64,000 bases of DNA from Paractinoplanes toevensis (GTDB lineage: Bacteria > Actinomycetota > Actinomycetes > Mycobacteriales > Micromonosporaceae). A model generated the notes under the pieces. It was not told the DNA's origin. It worked only from the letters and a program-made list of their open reading frames with translations, and searched no databases. The position numbers and the translations under genes are program-made. Location of the stretch: assembly GCF_018332695.1 (NCBI RefSeq), contig NZ_BOQN01000068.1, positions 35,943-99,942 of the forward strand, written 5' to 3'. How positions within the stretch are numbered: position 1 is the first letter of the stretch; every line of letters begins with the position of its first letter. This document shows positions 41,733-49,672 of the stretch, one piece after another.

Positions 41733-43292
41733 TTGTCCGCGTCACCCCCAACGCTCGCCGCCGGGCGCTACCGCCTGACGCGCGTCCTCGGCGAGGGCGG
41801 GATGGGCCGGGTCTGGGAGGCGCACGACGCGCTGCTCGGTCGCGATGTCGCCATCAAGGAGATGCTTCCGCCGCGGGGGATCGACCACGAGCAGTACGAG
41901 CTGCTGCGGATACGGGTCCTGCGGGAAGCCCGCGCGATCGCCCGGATCGACCATCCGAACGTCGTCCGCGTCATCGACGTGCTCCACGAGCACGGCGAGC
42001 CGTGGATCGTGATGGACCTGATCCCGTCGCGGTCGTTGTTCGCCGCGATTCAACGGGACGGCCCGATGGCGCCGGAGCGGGTGGCCGAGATCGGGCTGGC
42101 CGTCCTGGCGGCGCTGCGGGCGGCGCACGCGGCGGGGCTGCTGCATCGCGACGTGAAGCCGGCGAACGTCCTGCTCGGCTTCGACGGCCGGGTGGTGCTG
42201 ACCGACTTCGGGCTGGCGCTGGTCTCCGGGGACAGTTCGATGACGTCGACCGGGGTGGTGCTCGGCTCGCCGTCCTACATGGCCCCGGAGCACGCGCTCG
42301 ATCTGCCCGTCGGGCCGGCCGCCGACCTGTGGTCCCTCGGCGCGACCCTGTACGCCGCGGTCGAGGGCAGGCCGCCGTACTCGAAGTCGTCGCCGGTCGC
42401 GACCCTGGCCGCACTGGCCGGCGATGAGCCGCCGAGTCCCCCGGTCCGGGCGGGCGCACTGCGGCCGGTGCTGGACGCGCTGCTGGAGAAGGACCCGGCC
42501 CGCCGCGCCGACGCCGAGACCACCGACCGGATGCTGCGCGCGGTCGCGGCCGGCCACTTCGTCCCGGAGGCGGCCGCGGGTGAACGGCGATGGGCGCGGT
42601 CGGTGGTTGTCACCGTCGCGGCGATCGCGGTCGTGCTCGCCGTGACGGCCGGTTTCATCGCCCGGGAACGGGTCCGGTCGACGGCCGAGGCATCATCCGT
42701 GCCGACGCCGGCGACTTCGGACCACGTCGCCGCGCCGTTGCCGAGCGCGACCCGGCCGAGTCGGCCGGCCTCGACGCAGCCGCAGAGCAGCCGCAGTACG
42801 GTGCCGTCGTCCTCCCCCGCGAGCCCGAGCCGCACGACCCGGCAGCCGGCGAACCCGGCGGGGATCGACCCGGCGACCTGGTTCCGGTTGGTCAACCTCA
42901 ACAGCGGAAAGTGCGTGGACGTACGCGGTGACGATCCCGCGGACCACGCCCCGGTCCAGCAACTCACCTGCGGTACGACCAAGGGCCAGCACTTCCGGCT
43001 GATCCCGACCGGCGACGGGAACGTGCGGATCGCCAGTCGCCTGGACAGCCTCAAGAGCCTCGACGTCACCGACCAGGCGCCCAACGACGGCGCCACGATC
43101 CAGCTGTGGCCGTACAACGGCAGACAGCAGTGGCGGGCCGTGCCCGACTCGAACGGCTCCGTCCACTTCGTGAACGAGTTCAGCGACAAATGCCTGGACG
43201 TGCCGAGCGGCTCCACCGGTGACGGAGTCCAACTCGATCAGTTCAGCTGCAACGGAACCCCCGCGCAGGCCTTCCGGCTCGAAACGGCATAG
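41733..43292 (+). CDS. receptor Ser/Thr protein kinase with extracellular ricin-type lectin domain
   Basis: 519 residues from TTG 41733 (GGAGGAGA upstream). Kinase domain: G-loop GEGGMGRVW (20-28), K42 in AIKEM, catalytic HRD at 138-140 (HRDVKPAN), DFG at 158-160, APE at 184-186. One membrane helix at about 290-312, a Ser/Pro/Thr-rich linker (about 315-380), then a beta-trefoil ricin-B domain (383-519) with SGKCVDV ... QHF, KSLDVTD ... QQW and DKCLDVPSG ... QAF. The lectin domain would face outside. It is divergent from the LacI-arabinofuranosidase operon and shares its operators, so it may sense a polysaccharide or its fragments; that is inference. Confidence 0.9.
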   Translation: MSASPPTLAAGRYRLTRVLGEGGMGRVWEAHDALLGRDVAIKEMLPPRGIDHEQYELLRIRVLREARAIARIDHPNVVRVIDVLHEHGEPWIVMDLIPSRSLFAAIQRDGPMAPERVAEIGLAVLAALRAAHAAGLLHRDVKPANVLLGFDGRVVLTDFGLALVSGDSSMTSTGVVLGSPSYMAPEHALDLPVGPAADLWSLGATLYAAVEGRPPYSKSSPVATLAALAGDEPPSPPVRAGALRPVLDALLEKDPARRADAETTDRMLRAVAAGHFVPEAAAGERRWARSVVVTVAAIAVVLAVTAGFIARERVRSTAEASSVPTPATSDHVAAPLPSATRPSRPASTQPQSSRSTVPSSSPASPSRTTRQPANPAGIDPATWFRLVNLNSGKCVDVRGDDPADHAPVQQLTCGTTKGQHFRLIPTGDGNVRIASRLDSLKSLDVTDQAPNDGATIQLWPYNGRQQWRAVPDSNGSVHFVNEFSDKCLDVPSGSTGDGVQLDQFSCNGTPAQAFRLETA

Positions 43293-43384
43293 CTGTTCAC
43301 CGATCGGCAAGATTGCGAAAGTGTTGCCGGGAGATGTCTTGCGCACCGTGTGACGCCCGCCATAGCCTGTCGTCACTAGTTGTT

Positions 43385-43409
43385 GAAGCGCTTCGACGAT
43401 ACGCATCGA
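43385..43409. promoter_or_regulatory. LacI-type operator region before the second LacI gene
   Basis: Two adjoining elements: the palindrome GAAGCGCTTC (43385-43394) and ACGATACGCATCGA (43396-43409). The latter is, in reverse complement, the same 14-mer as the one before the transport operon at 44519-44532, apart from one end base. This suggests autoregulation by the LacI protein encoded at 43429. Confidence 0.7.
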
Positions 43410-43428
43410 CTACTCCTGGGATCTGCCC

Positions 43429-44475
43429 ATGGCTGCGTTCACGAGCAAGGATGTCGCCCGGCTCGCGGGTGTCTCGCAGAGCACGGTGTCGTATGTGATG
43501 ACCGGCAAACGTCAGATCTCCGAGCGCACCCGGCAGCGCGTGCTGGCCGCCATGGAGCAGCTGACCTACGAACCCCATGCCGGTGCACGGGCGCTGGCCG
43601 GACGGCGTACCCAAGTGGTCGGTCTGGTCGTGCCTTTCGACTCGATGTCGGAGATGACCGGGCTGTTGCCGTTCATCGAGACCATCGCCAGTTCCGCGCG
43701 GGCCAGCGACTACGAGGTTCTGCTGGTCACCGCGGATGAGGGTTCGGCCGGGCTACGGCGGCTCGCCGGGCGGGCGCTGTGCGACGCGATCATCATGATG
43801 GACATCCAGGAGCAGGACGAGCGGGTCCAGGTGGCCGCCGCCCTACCCATTCCCGTCGTGCTCGTCGGCATGCCCGACGACCCGGCCGGCCTCTACTGCG
43901 TGGATCTCGATTTCGACGCGGCCGCCCGGATCGCCGTCGACGAGCTCGTGGACACCGGGCACGACGAGGCGTTCGTCATCGGCTATCCGGCGGCGGTGAC
44001 GGACCGCCGGCTCAATTTCGCCGGCCGGTTCCTGCGATCGGTGCGCCGCCACGCGGAGATGCGGGGCCTCCCGCTCACCGTGCTCGAGCCGGTCGAGCTG
44101 GGCCGGGCGGGGGCCGCGACGGCGGTCGAACACCTTCTGGCGCACCGACGCCCGGGCCGGACCGGCGTCGTGGTGCCGTACAACGCGAGCATCAGACCGT
44201 TGCTGCACGCGCTGGGTGCCCGTGCAGTGGTGCCCGGGCGCGACCTGTCCCTGATCGGAATCAGCACCGACCACCAGGCGGACGAGTCGGAGCCGCCGTA
44301 CACCAACATCTCCGAGGAGCCGCGAGACGTCTCGCGGCGCGCGATGAAGACCCTGTTCTGGTTGCTCGATCCCGGCCCCGGGGTGGGGCATCCGCCGGTA
44401 GACCTCGTCGCACCACGCCTGACCCGCCGGGGCACCGTGATGCCCGCGCCCACATCCGCGATGCGCTCGAGCTAG
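43429..44475 (+). CDS. LacI-family regulator of the thu-like operon
   Basis: 348 residues. HTH: TSKDVARLAGVSQSTVSYVM (about 5-24), hinge YEPHAGARALAGRRT. Effector domain (about 60-340) with DAIIMMDIQEQDERV and TGHDEAFVIGYPAAV. It is co-directional with the ABC/ThuA/oxidoreductase genes; a shared operator sequence precedes both this gene and the binding-protein gene. It probably represses uptake genes until the sugar, perhaps a disaccharide such as trehalose or maltitol, appears (by analogy with ThuR of rhizobia). Confidence 0.88.
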   Translation: MAAFTSKDVARLAGVSQSTVSYVMTGKRQISERTRQRVLAAMEQLTYEPHAGARALAGRRTQVVGLVVPFDSMSEMTGLLPFIETIASSARASDYEVLLVTADEGSAGLRRLAGRALCDAIIMMDIQEQDERVQVAAALPIPVVLVGMPDDPAGLYCVDLDFDAAARIAVDELVDTGHDEAFVIGYPAAVTDRRLNFAGRFLRSVRRHAEMRGLPLTVLEPVELGRAGAATAVEHLLAHRRPGRTGVVVPYNASIRPLLHALGARAVVPGRDLSLIGISTDHQADESEPPYTNISEEPRDVSRRAMKTLFWLLDPGPGVGHPPVDLVAPRLTRRGTVMPAPTSAMRSS

Positions 44476-44518
44476 AGCCAGATCCGAAGAAGCCACATCG
44501 GTCCGCCGCACGACATCG

Positions 44519-44532
44519 TCGATGCGTATCGA
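44519..44532. promoter_or_regulatory. LacI-type operator before the ABC operon
   Basis: TCGATGCGTATCGA, an imperfect palindrome with 12 of 14 symmetric positions, 51 bp upstream of the binding-protein start. Its reverse complement recurs at 43396-43409. Confidence 0.75.
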
Positions 44533-44560
44533 CGACGCCCTGAAACCTTCCACGGTGCGC

Positions 44561-44570
44561 TTCGATCGAA
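44561..44570. promoter_or_regulatory. palindrome next to the ribosome site of the ABC operon
   Basis: TTCGATCGAA, perfect 10-bp palindrome directly before AAGGACA and ATG 44584. It may be a second, weaker LacI site or an mRNA hairpin; it may also be chance. Confidence 0.4.
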
Positions 44571-44583
44571 AGGACACGCCGAT

Positions 44584-45816
44584 ATGTTCCGGTCCACTCG
44601 TTCCCGCAAAGCCCCGGCCGCCCTCGCCTCGATACTCGCAATCCCGCTGACGCTCACCGCCTGCGGTGGCTCGGACAGCGGTTCGGACAGTGGCGGCACC
44701 GCGACCCTGCGCGTACTCGACTACTACAGCAACGAGCCGGGCAGGACCGTCTGGCAGAAGGCCCTCGAGGCCTGCGCCTCGCAGGCCGGCGCCACCATCT
44801 CCCGCGAGGCGGTGCCGGGCGCGACGCTCATCCAGAAGGTGCTGCAGCAGGCCTCGTCCAAGACCCTCCCGGATCTGCTCATGCTCGACAATCCCGACCT
44901 GCAGCAGATCGCCCAGACCGGCGCACTGACGCCGCTGGACACCTTCGGCCTCAAGGCCGACGGCTTCGCCAAAGGCGTCGTCGACGCCTCGACCTATCAG
45001 GGCAAGCTCTACGGCCTGCAACCCGTCACCAACACCATCGGGCTGTTCTACAACACCGACATCCTGACCAAGGCCGGCGTCACCCCGCCGACGACCTGGG
45101 AAGAGCTGAAGACGGCCGCCCGGAAGCTGACCTCCGGCAGCCAGTACGGACTGGCCTTCTCGGCGCCGGCCAACTACGAGGGCACGTGGCAGTTCCTGCC
45201 GTTCATGTGGTCGAACGGCGGCGACGAGAAGAACATCGCCACGCCGGAGACCGCACAGGCCCTGCAGTTGTGGGTGGACCTGATGAAGGCCGGCTCGGTC
45301 TCGAAGTCCGCCTTGAACTGGACCCAGGCGGACGTCAACGACCAGTTCAGAGCGGGCAAGGCCGCGATGATGGTGAACGGGCCGTGGCAGTTCCCGGTGC
45401 TGGACGCCGACAAGGCTCTGCACTATGCGGTGGTGAAGATCCCGGCCCCGGCCGCCGGCCGGCCGATCGTCGCGCCGCTCGGTGGCGAGACCTGGACCGT
45501 CCCGCAGACCGGCAACAAGGACAAGCAGGCCAAGGCGGCCAAGGTCGTCGCCTGCCTCAACTCCGACGAGAGCCAGGTCAACCTGGCCAAGCAGAACCAG
45601 ACCATCCCCACCAGGACCGCGCTGCTGGCGAGCTTCAGCTCGGCCAACCCGAACGTGAAGGGCTTTGCCGACCAGATCCCGACGGCACGCTCGCGGACCG
45701 GTGAGCTCGGTGCGGACTGGCCGAAGGCGGCCACGAAGATCTACACGGCCTTCCAGTCCGCGTTGACCGGGCAGGCGGATCCGGCCAAGGCCTTGGAGCA
45801 AGCCCAGAATGGCTGA
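44584..45816 (+). CDS. ABC sugar transporter substrate-binding lipoprotein (thu-like operon)
   Basis: 410 residues. Signal peptide with lipobox LTAC|GG (Cys about 27). Family 1 sugar-binding protein: LRVLDYYSNEPGRTVWQKAL, LPDLLMLDNPDLQQIAQTGAL, GKLYGLQPVTNTIGLFYNTDIL, PPTTWEELKTAARKLT, FRAGKAAMMVNGPWQF. Membrane-anchored, it would capture an oligosaccharide for the two permeases that follow; its stop overlaps the first permease start by 8 bp. An operator for the upstream LacI lies before it. Confidence 0.92.
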   Translation: MFRSTRSRKAPAALASILAIPLTLTACGGSDSGSDSGGTATLRVLDYYSNEPGRTVWQKALEACASQAGATISREAVPGATLIQKVLQQASSKTLPDLLMLDNPDLQQIAQTGALTPLDTFGLKADGFAKGVVDASTYQGKLYGLQPVTNTIGLFYNTDILTKAGVTPPTTWEELKTAARKLTSGSQYGLAFSAPANYEGTWQFLPFMWSNGGDEKNIATPETAQALQLWVDLMKAGSVSKSALNWTQADVNDQFRAGKAAMMVNGPWQFPVLDADKALHYAVVKIPAPAAGRPIVAPLGGETWTVPQTGNKDKQAKAAKVVACLNSDESQVNLAKQNQTIPTRTALLASFSSANPNVKGFADQIPTARSRTGELGADWPKAATKIYTAFQSALTGQADPAKALEQAQNG

Positions 45817-46756
45817 GTACGAGCCTCCGCCCGGCTCGGTGCCCCCGGACCGGGTCGGCCGCTGGCAGTCGCGGCGCGGGCAGGACCGGCTCGCCCAACT
45901 GCTGTTCCTGGCCCCGGCCGTGATCTACATGCTGGCGTTCTTCGGCTACCCCGTCGTCAAGAACTTCCTGATGGCGCTCCAGACGTATTCGACGAGCACC
46001 TTCTACACCGGCGAAGCACCGTGGGCCGGGCTCGCCAACTACCGCGCCGTGATCACCTCGTCCGTGTTCAGCAAGGCACTGCTCAACACCGTACTGTTCA
46101 CCGCCGGTTCGATTCTCGGGCAGTTCGTCATCGGGCTGGGGCTGGCGGTCTTCTTCCGGCGCCGCTTCCCGCTCAACGGCCTGCTGCGCTCGCTGCTGCT
46201 GATCCCGTGGCTGATCCCGCTGATCGTCTCCGGTGCGGTCTGGCGCTGGATCCTGGACAAGGACAACGGCGCGCTCAACCGGTTCCTGGCCGCCATCCAC
46301 CTGGCGCCCGGGCACCCCGGCTGGCTGACCAGCACCTCGCTCGCCCTGCTCGCCGTGATCATGGTGAACATCTGGATCGGCATCCCCTTCAACCTGACCA
46401 TCCTCTACGGCGGACTGCAGGACATCCCGGAGGATCTGTACGAGGCGGCCACGCTCGACGGGGCCTCGGGCCGGCAACGGTTCCGCTACGTCACGTGGCC
46501 ACTGCTGCGGCCGGTCGTGAGCGTGGTGCTGGTGCTCGGGGTCGTCTACACCATCAAGGTGCTCGACGTCATCCTGGGGCTGACCAACGGCGGGCCGGCC
46601 AACGCGAGCCAGACCATCGCCACCCAGTCGTACCACCTTTCCTTCGTGCAGTTCGACTTCGGGCAGGGCGCGGCGCTCGGCAACATCCTGATCGCCATCT
46701 CGCTGGTGTTCGCCGTCATCTATCTGCGCGCCAACCGGCGTGCCGTGGACGAGTGA
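45809..46756 (+). CDS. ABC sugar transporter permease, MalF-like
   Basis: 315 residues with six main membrane helices. A N-terminal cytoplasmic stretch (about 25 residues) is followed by AQLLFLAPAVIYMLAFFGYP. The EAA loop is EDLYEAATLDGASGRQRFRYVTWPLL (in pieces; about 208-233), which contacts the ATPase. It forms the pore with the next permease. No ATPase gene is present in the operon, so a shared MsiK-type ATPase is expected, as is usual in actinomycetes. Confidence 0.92.
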   Translation: MAEYEPPPGSVPPDRVGRWQSRRGQDRLAQLLFLAPAVIYMLAFFGYPVVKNFLMALQTYSTSTFYTGEAPWAGLANYRAVITSSVFSKALLNTVLFTAGSILGQFVIGLGLAVFFRRRFPLNGLLRSLLLIPWLIPLIVSGAVWRWILDKDNGALNRFLAAIHLAPGHPGWLTSTSLALLAVIMVNIWIGIPFNLTILYGGLQDIPEDLYEAATLDGASGRQRFRYVTWPLLRPVVSVVLVLGVVYTIKVLDVILGLTNGGPANASQTIATQSYHLSFVQFDFGQGAALGNILIAISLVFAVIYLRANRRAVDE

Positions 46757-46763
46757 GGTCGTC

Positions 46764-47606
46764 ATGGCCATACCCGTGACACCGGGCCGGCGCCCCGGGC
46801 GGGCCTGGCCACGCTGGGCCGACACCGCGGTCGGCGTCGGAATTCTGGCCGTCCTGCTGTTCCCGATCTACTGGATGATCAACGTGTCGCTGCAGCCGGG
46901 CGGATCCGCGGTCGGCACCCCGTGGCTACCGGTCCACCTCAGCTTCCACGGTTACTCCACCGCCCTGAGTCAACAGGGCCGCAACCTGCTGACCAGCCTC
47001 GTGGTGGCCCTCGGTTCGGTGGCCTTCTGCCTGGTCATCGCCACCCCGGCGGCGTACGTGCTGGCGCAGTTCCGGCTCCGCTTCGCCGGCGCGATCCTGT
47101 TCGGCGTCCTCATCTCGCAGATGATCCCGGGCATCGTGATCGCGAACGCGCTCTACACCGCCTACACCGACGCAGGTCTGCTCAACTCGGTCCCCGGTCT
47201 CATCCTGGCCGACTCGACCGCGGGTATCCCGTTCGCGATCCTCATCGTGCGGGCGTTCATGACCAGCATCCCGCAATCGGTCATCGAGGCCGGCCGGGTC
47301 GACGGCGCGGGGCACCTCCGGACGTTCGTCTCGATCGTGCTGCCGATGAGCCGCAACGCGCTGATCACCGCGGCACTGTTCAGCTTCCTGTTCGCCTGGG
47401 CCGACTTCCTCTTCGCCCTCACGCTCACCACCACGGCGGACGTCCGGCCGGTGACGCTCGGCCTCTACACCTACATCGGAACGTACGTCAGCGACTGGAG
47501 CTCGGTCATGGCGACCGCCGTACTCGCCTCGATCCCGGCCATCGTGCTGCTCGTCGTGGCGCAGCGCTACGTCGCGGCGGGAACCACCGCCGGCGCGGTC
47601 AAGTAA
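46764..47606 (+). CDS. ABC sugar transporter permease, MalG-like
   Basis: 280 residues from ATG 46764 (GAGG upstream, 7 bp after the previous stop; an in-frame ATG at 46740 would overlap it). Six helices; IYWMINVSLQPGG is the usual N-terminal signature, and the EAA loop is SVIEAGRVDGAGHLRTFVSIVLP (in pieces; about 171-194). Partner of the MalF-like subunit. Confidence 0.92.
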   Translation: MAIPVTPGRRPGRAWPRWADTAVGVGILAVLLFPIYWMINVSLQPGGSAVGTPWLPVHLSFHGYSTALSQQGRNLLTSLVVALGSVAFCLVIATPAAYVLAQFRLRFAGAILFGVLISQMIPGIVIANALYTAYTDAGLLNSVPGLILADSTAGIPFAILIVRAFMTSIPQSVIEAGRVDGAGHLRTFVSIVLPMSRNALITAALFSFLFAWADFLFALTLTTTADVRPVTLGLYTYIGTYVSDWSSVMATAVLASIPAIVLLVVAQRYVAAGTTAGAVK

Positions 47607-47630
47607 GCGACCTGGAGAAGGAGCCAACCC

Positions 47631-48410
47631 GTGACATCGACAGAGACCGGACCCCTGCGCGTGACCGTGTGGGGGGAGAACCGCCACGAACAGGTCGAAG
47701 AGCACGTGGCGAAGATCTACCCGCACGGCATGCACGCGACGATCGCGGAGGGCATTCGAGAGAATCTCGGTGAACCGTGCACCGTACGGACCGCCACCCT
47801 CGACGACCCCGAACACGGGCTGACCGAGGAGGTGCTCGCCCAGACCGACGTCCTCACCTGGTGGGGACACGCGGCCCACGCCGAGGTGGCCGACGAGGTC
47901 GTCGAACGCGTGCACCGGCAGGTGCTCTCCGGCATGGGGCTCGTGGTGCTCCACTCCGGACACTGGTCGAAGATCTTCACCACGCTGATGGGCACGACCT
48001 GCACGCTGCGCTGGCGCTCGGAGCACGATCGCGAGCTCATCTGGACGGTCGACCCCACGCACCCCATCGCGCGAGGCATACCGCATCCCCTCATCATCGA
48101 CGAGGACGAGATGTACGGCGAGTACTTCGACATCCCCGCTCCCGACGAGCTCGTCTTCATCAGCTCGTTCACCGGCGGGGAGGTCTTCCGCAGCGGCTGC
48201 ACCTTCCGGCGCGGCCACGGCAAGATCTTCTACTTCCGTCCCGGGGACCAGGCCTATCCCACCTATCACCACCGCGACGTACGCAAGGTGATCGCGAACG
48301 GGGTCGCCTGGGCCCGCAGCGACCGGCCGGCGCGCGACCATCCGACGCTCCTGCGCTACGACACCGGGGACTTCTTCAACGGCCAGGGCTACCGGGGGCC
48401 GCTGTCGTGA
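47631..48410 (+). CDS. ThuA-domain protein (trehalose-utilisation type)
   Basis: 259 residues from GTG 47631 (GGAGAAGGAG upstream). ThuA fold (class I glutamine-amidotransferase-like): RVTVWGENRHEQ, DVLTWWGHAAHAEV, LVVLHSGHWSKIF, HPIARGIP, DEMYGEYFDIP and GKIFYFRPGDQAYPTYHH. ThuA proteins act with Gfo/Idh/MocA oxidoreductases in the 3-keto-disaccharide route known from Sinorhizobium thuAB. It overlaps the next gene by 4 bp (GTGA), and the operon order importer-ThuA-oxidoreductase matches thuEFG-AB except for the missing ATPase. Confidence 0.9.
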   Translation: MTSTETGPLRVTVWGENRHEQVEEHVAKIYPHGMHATIAEGIRENLGEPCTVRTATLDDPEHGLTEEVLAQTDVLTWWGHAAHAEVADEVVERVHRQVLSGMGLVVLHSGHWSKIFTTLMGTTCTLRWRSEHDRELIWTVDPTHPIARGIPHPLIIDEDEMYGEYFDIPAPDELVFISSFTGGEVFRSGCTFRRGHGKIFYFRPGDQAYPTYHHRDVRKVIANGVAWARSDRPARDHPTLLRYDTGDFFNGQGYRGPLS

Positions 48411-49672
48411 GCTTCCGGACCATCGCCAGCAGCCCGGCCGAGCCGCTGCGGGTCGTCGTCGCCGGCGCCGGCAACATGGGCCGGGCCTGGCTCACCGCCG
48501 TCACCGCGGCGCCCGGCGTGGAGTTGGCCGGGGTCGCCGACCTGAACCTGACCGCGGCGAAGGACGCCGTCGCCGCGGTCGGCCGGCCCGGCCTGGCCTA
48601 CGGCAACGACGCCGTCGAGCTGGCCCGGCAGACCGGCGCACAGGCACTGATCAACGTGACCGTCCCGGAGGCCCACCACTCGGTGACCACCGCGGCGTTG
48701 TTCGCCGGCCTGCCGGTGCTCGGTGAGAAGCCGGTCGCGGACTCGCTGAGTCGCGCCCTCTCGCTGGTGGCGGCGGCCGAGCTCACCGGCGAACTGTTCA
48801 TGGTCAGCCAGTCCCGGCGGTGGAACCCGCAACTGTCCCGGCTGCGCGCCATGACGCGGCACCTCGGGCCGATCGGCACGATCACCACGGACTTCTTCCG
48901 GGCTCCGCACTTCGGTGGCTTCCGCGAGCAGATCGCCCAGCCGCTGCTCATCGACATGGCCATCCACGCCTTCGACGCGGTGCGGTTCCTGCTGGACTGC
49001 GAGCCGGTGTCGGTCTACTGCCAGTCCTACAACCCGCAGTGGAGCTGGTATGCGGGGCACGCCAACGCGACCGCCGTATTCGAGATGGAATCCGGCACCC
49101 GATACGTATACAACGGCAGCTGGTGCAGCACCGGCGCGGAAACCTCCTGGAACGGCCGGTGGCGGGTCAGTGGGCAGAACGGCACCGCGCTGTGGAACGG
49201 CGACGACGAGCCGACCCTGCACACTCCGACGGAATGCACGATCCCCGACCCGCCGCCCTACTCCGGGATCGGCGGTGCCCTGCGCGTGTTCGTGGAGGCT
49301 CTGCGTACCGGGCAGCGGCCGTCCGGCGAGGTGCACGAGAACGTGATGAGCCTGGCGATGGTCGAAGCGGCCGTGCAGTCCGCCCGGACCGGCCGGCCCG
49401 CCCGGATCGACGCCGTTCTCACCCGGGCGTACGCGGACGCGGTCCGGGCCGAGGACCGAGCCGACGTATGCCGCGTTCTGCAGAACTGGCCCGCCGTGCG
49501 CGACGCCCTCGCGACGCGGGGATCAGATCTGGGTGCCGTTGACCCGGTTCCGGCCGCTCCGCTTGGCGTCGTAGAGCCGTTGGTCGGCCAGGTTGATCGC
49601 GTCCGCGAGAGTCCCGGTGCCGGTGACCTCGGCGAGGCCGAGACTGATGGTCACCCGCAGACCGGGTCGTAG
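48407..49672 (+). CDS. Gfo/Idh/MocA-family oxidoreductase (ThuB-like)
   Basis: 421 residues from GTG 48407. Rossmann domain VVVAGAGNMGRAWL (about 15-28), GEKPVAD at about 107-113 (the conserved EKP), then the C-terminal domain with DMAIHAFDAVRFLLDCEPVSVYC. It would oxidise a sugar or sugar derivative with NAD(P). The family core ends near residue 370, but the frame runs on for about 50 more residues, and the last 150 bp overlap the 3' end of the converging GGDEF gene on the other strand. The tail (PLGVVEPLVGQVDRVRESPG) looks like antisense-shadow sequence, suggesting loss of the original stop. Confidence 0.88.
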   Translation: MSFRTIASSPAEPLRVVVAGAGNMGRAWLTAVTAAPGVELAGVADLNLTAAKDAVAAVGRPGLAYGNDAVELARQTGAQALINVTVPEAHHSVTTAALFAGLPVLGEKPVADSLSRALSLVAAAELTGELFMVSQSRRWNPQLSRLRAMTRHLGPIGTITTDFFRAPHFGGFREQIAQPLLIDMAIHAFDAVRFLLDCEPVSVYCQSYNPQWSWYAGHANATAVFEMESGTRYVYNGSWCSTGAETSWNGRWRVSGQNGTALWNGDDEPTLHTPTECTIPDPPPYSGIGGALRVFVEALRTGQRPSGEVHENVMSLAMVEAAVQSARTGRPARIDAVLTRAYADAVRAEDRADVCRVLQNWPAVRDALATRGSDLGAVDPVPAAPLGVVEPLVGQVDRVRESPGAGDLGEAETDGHPQTGS

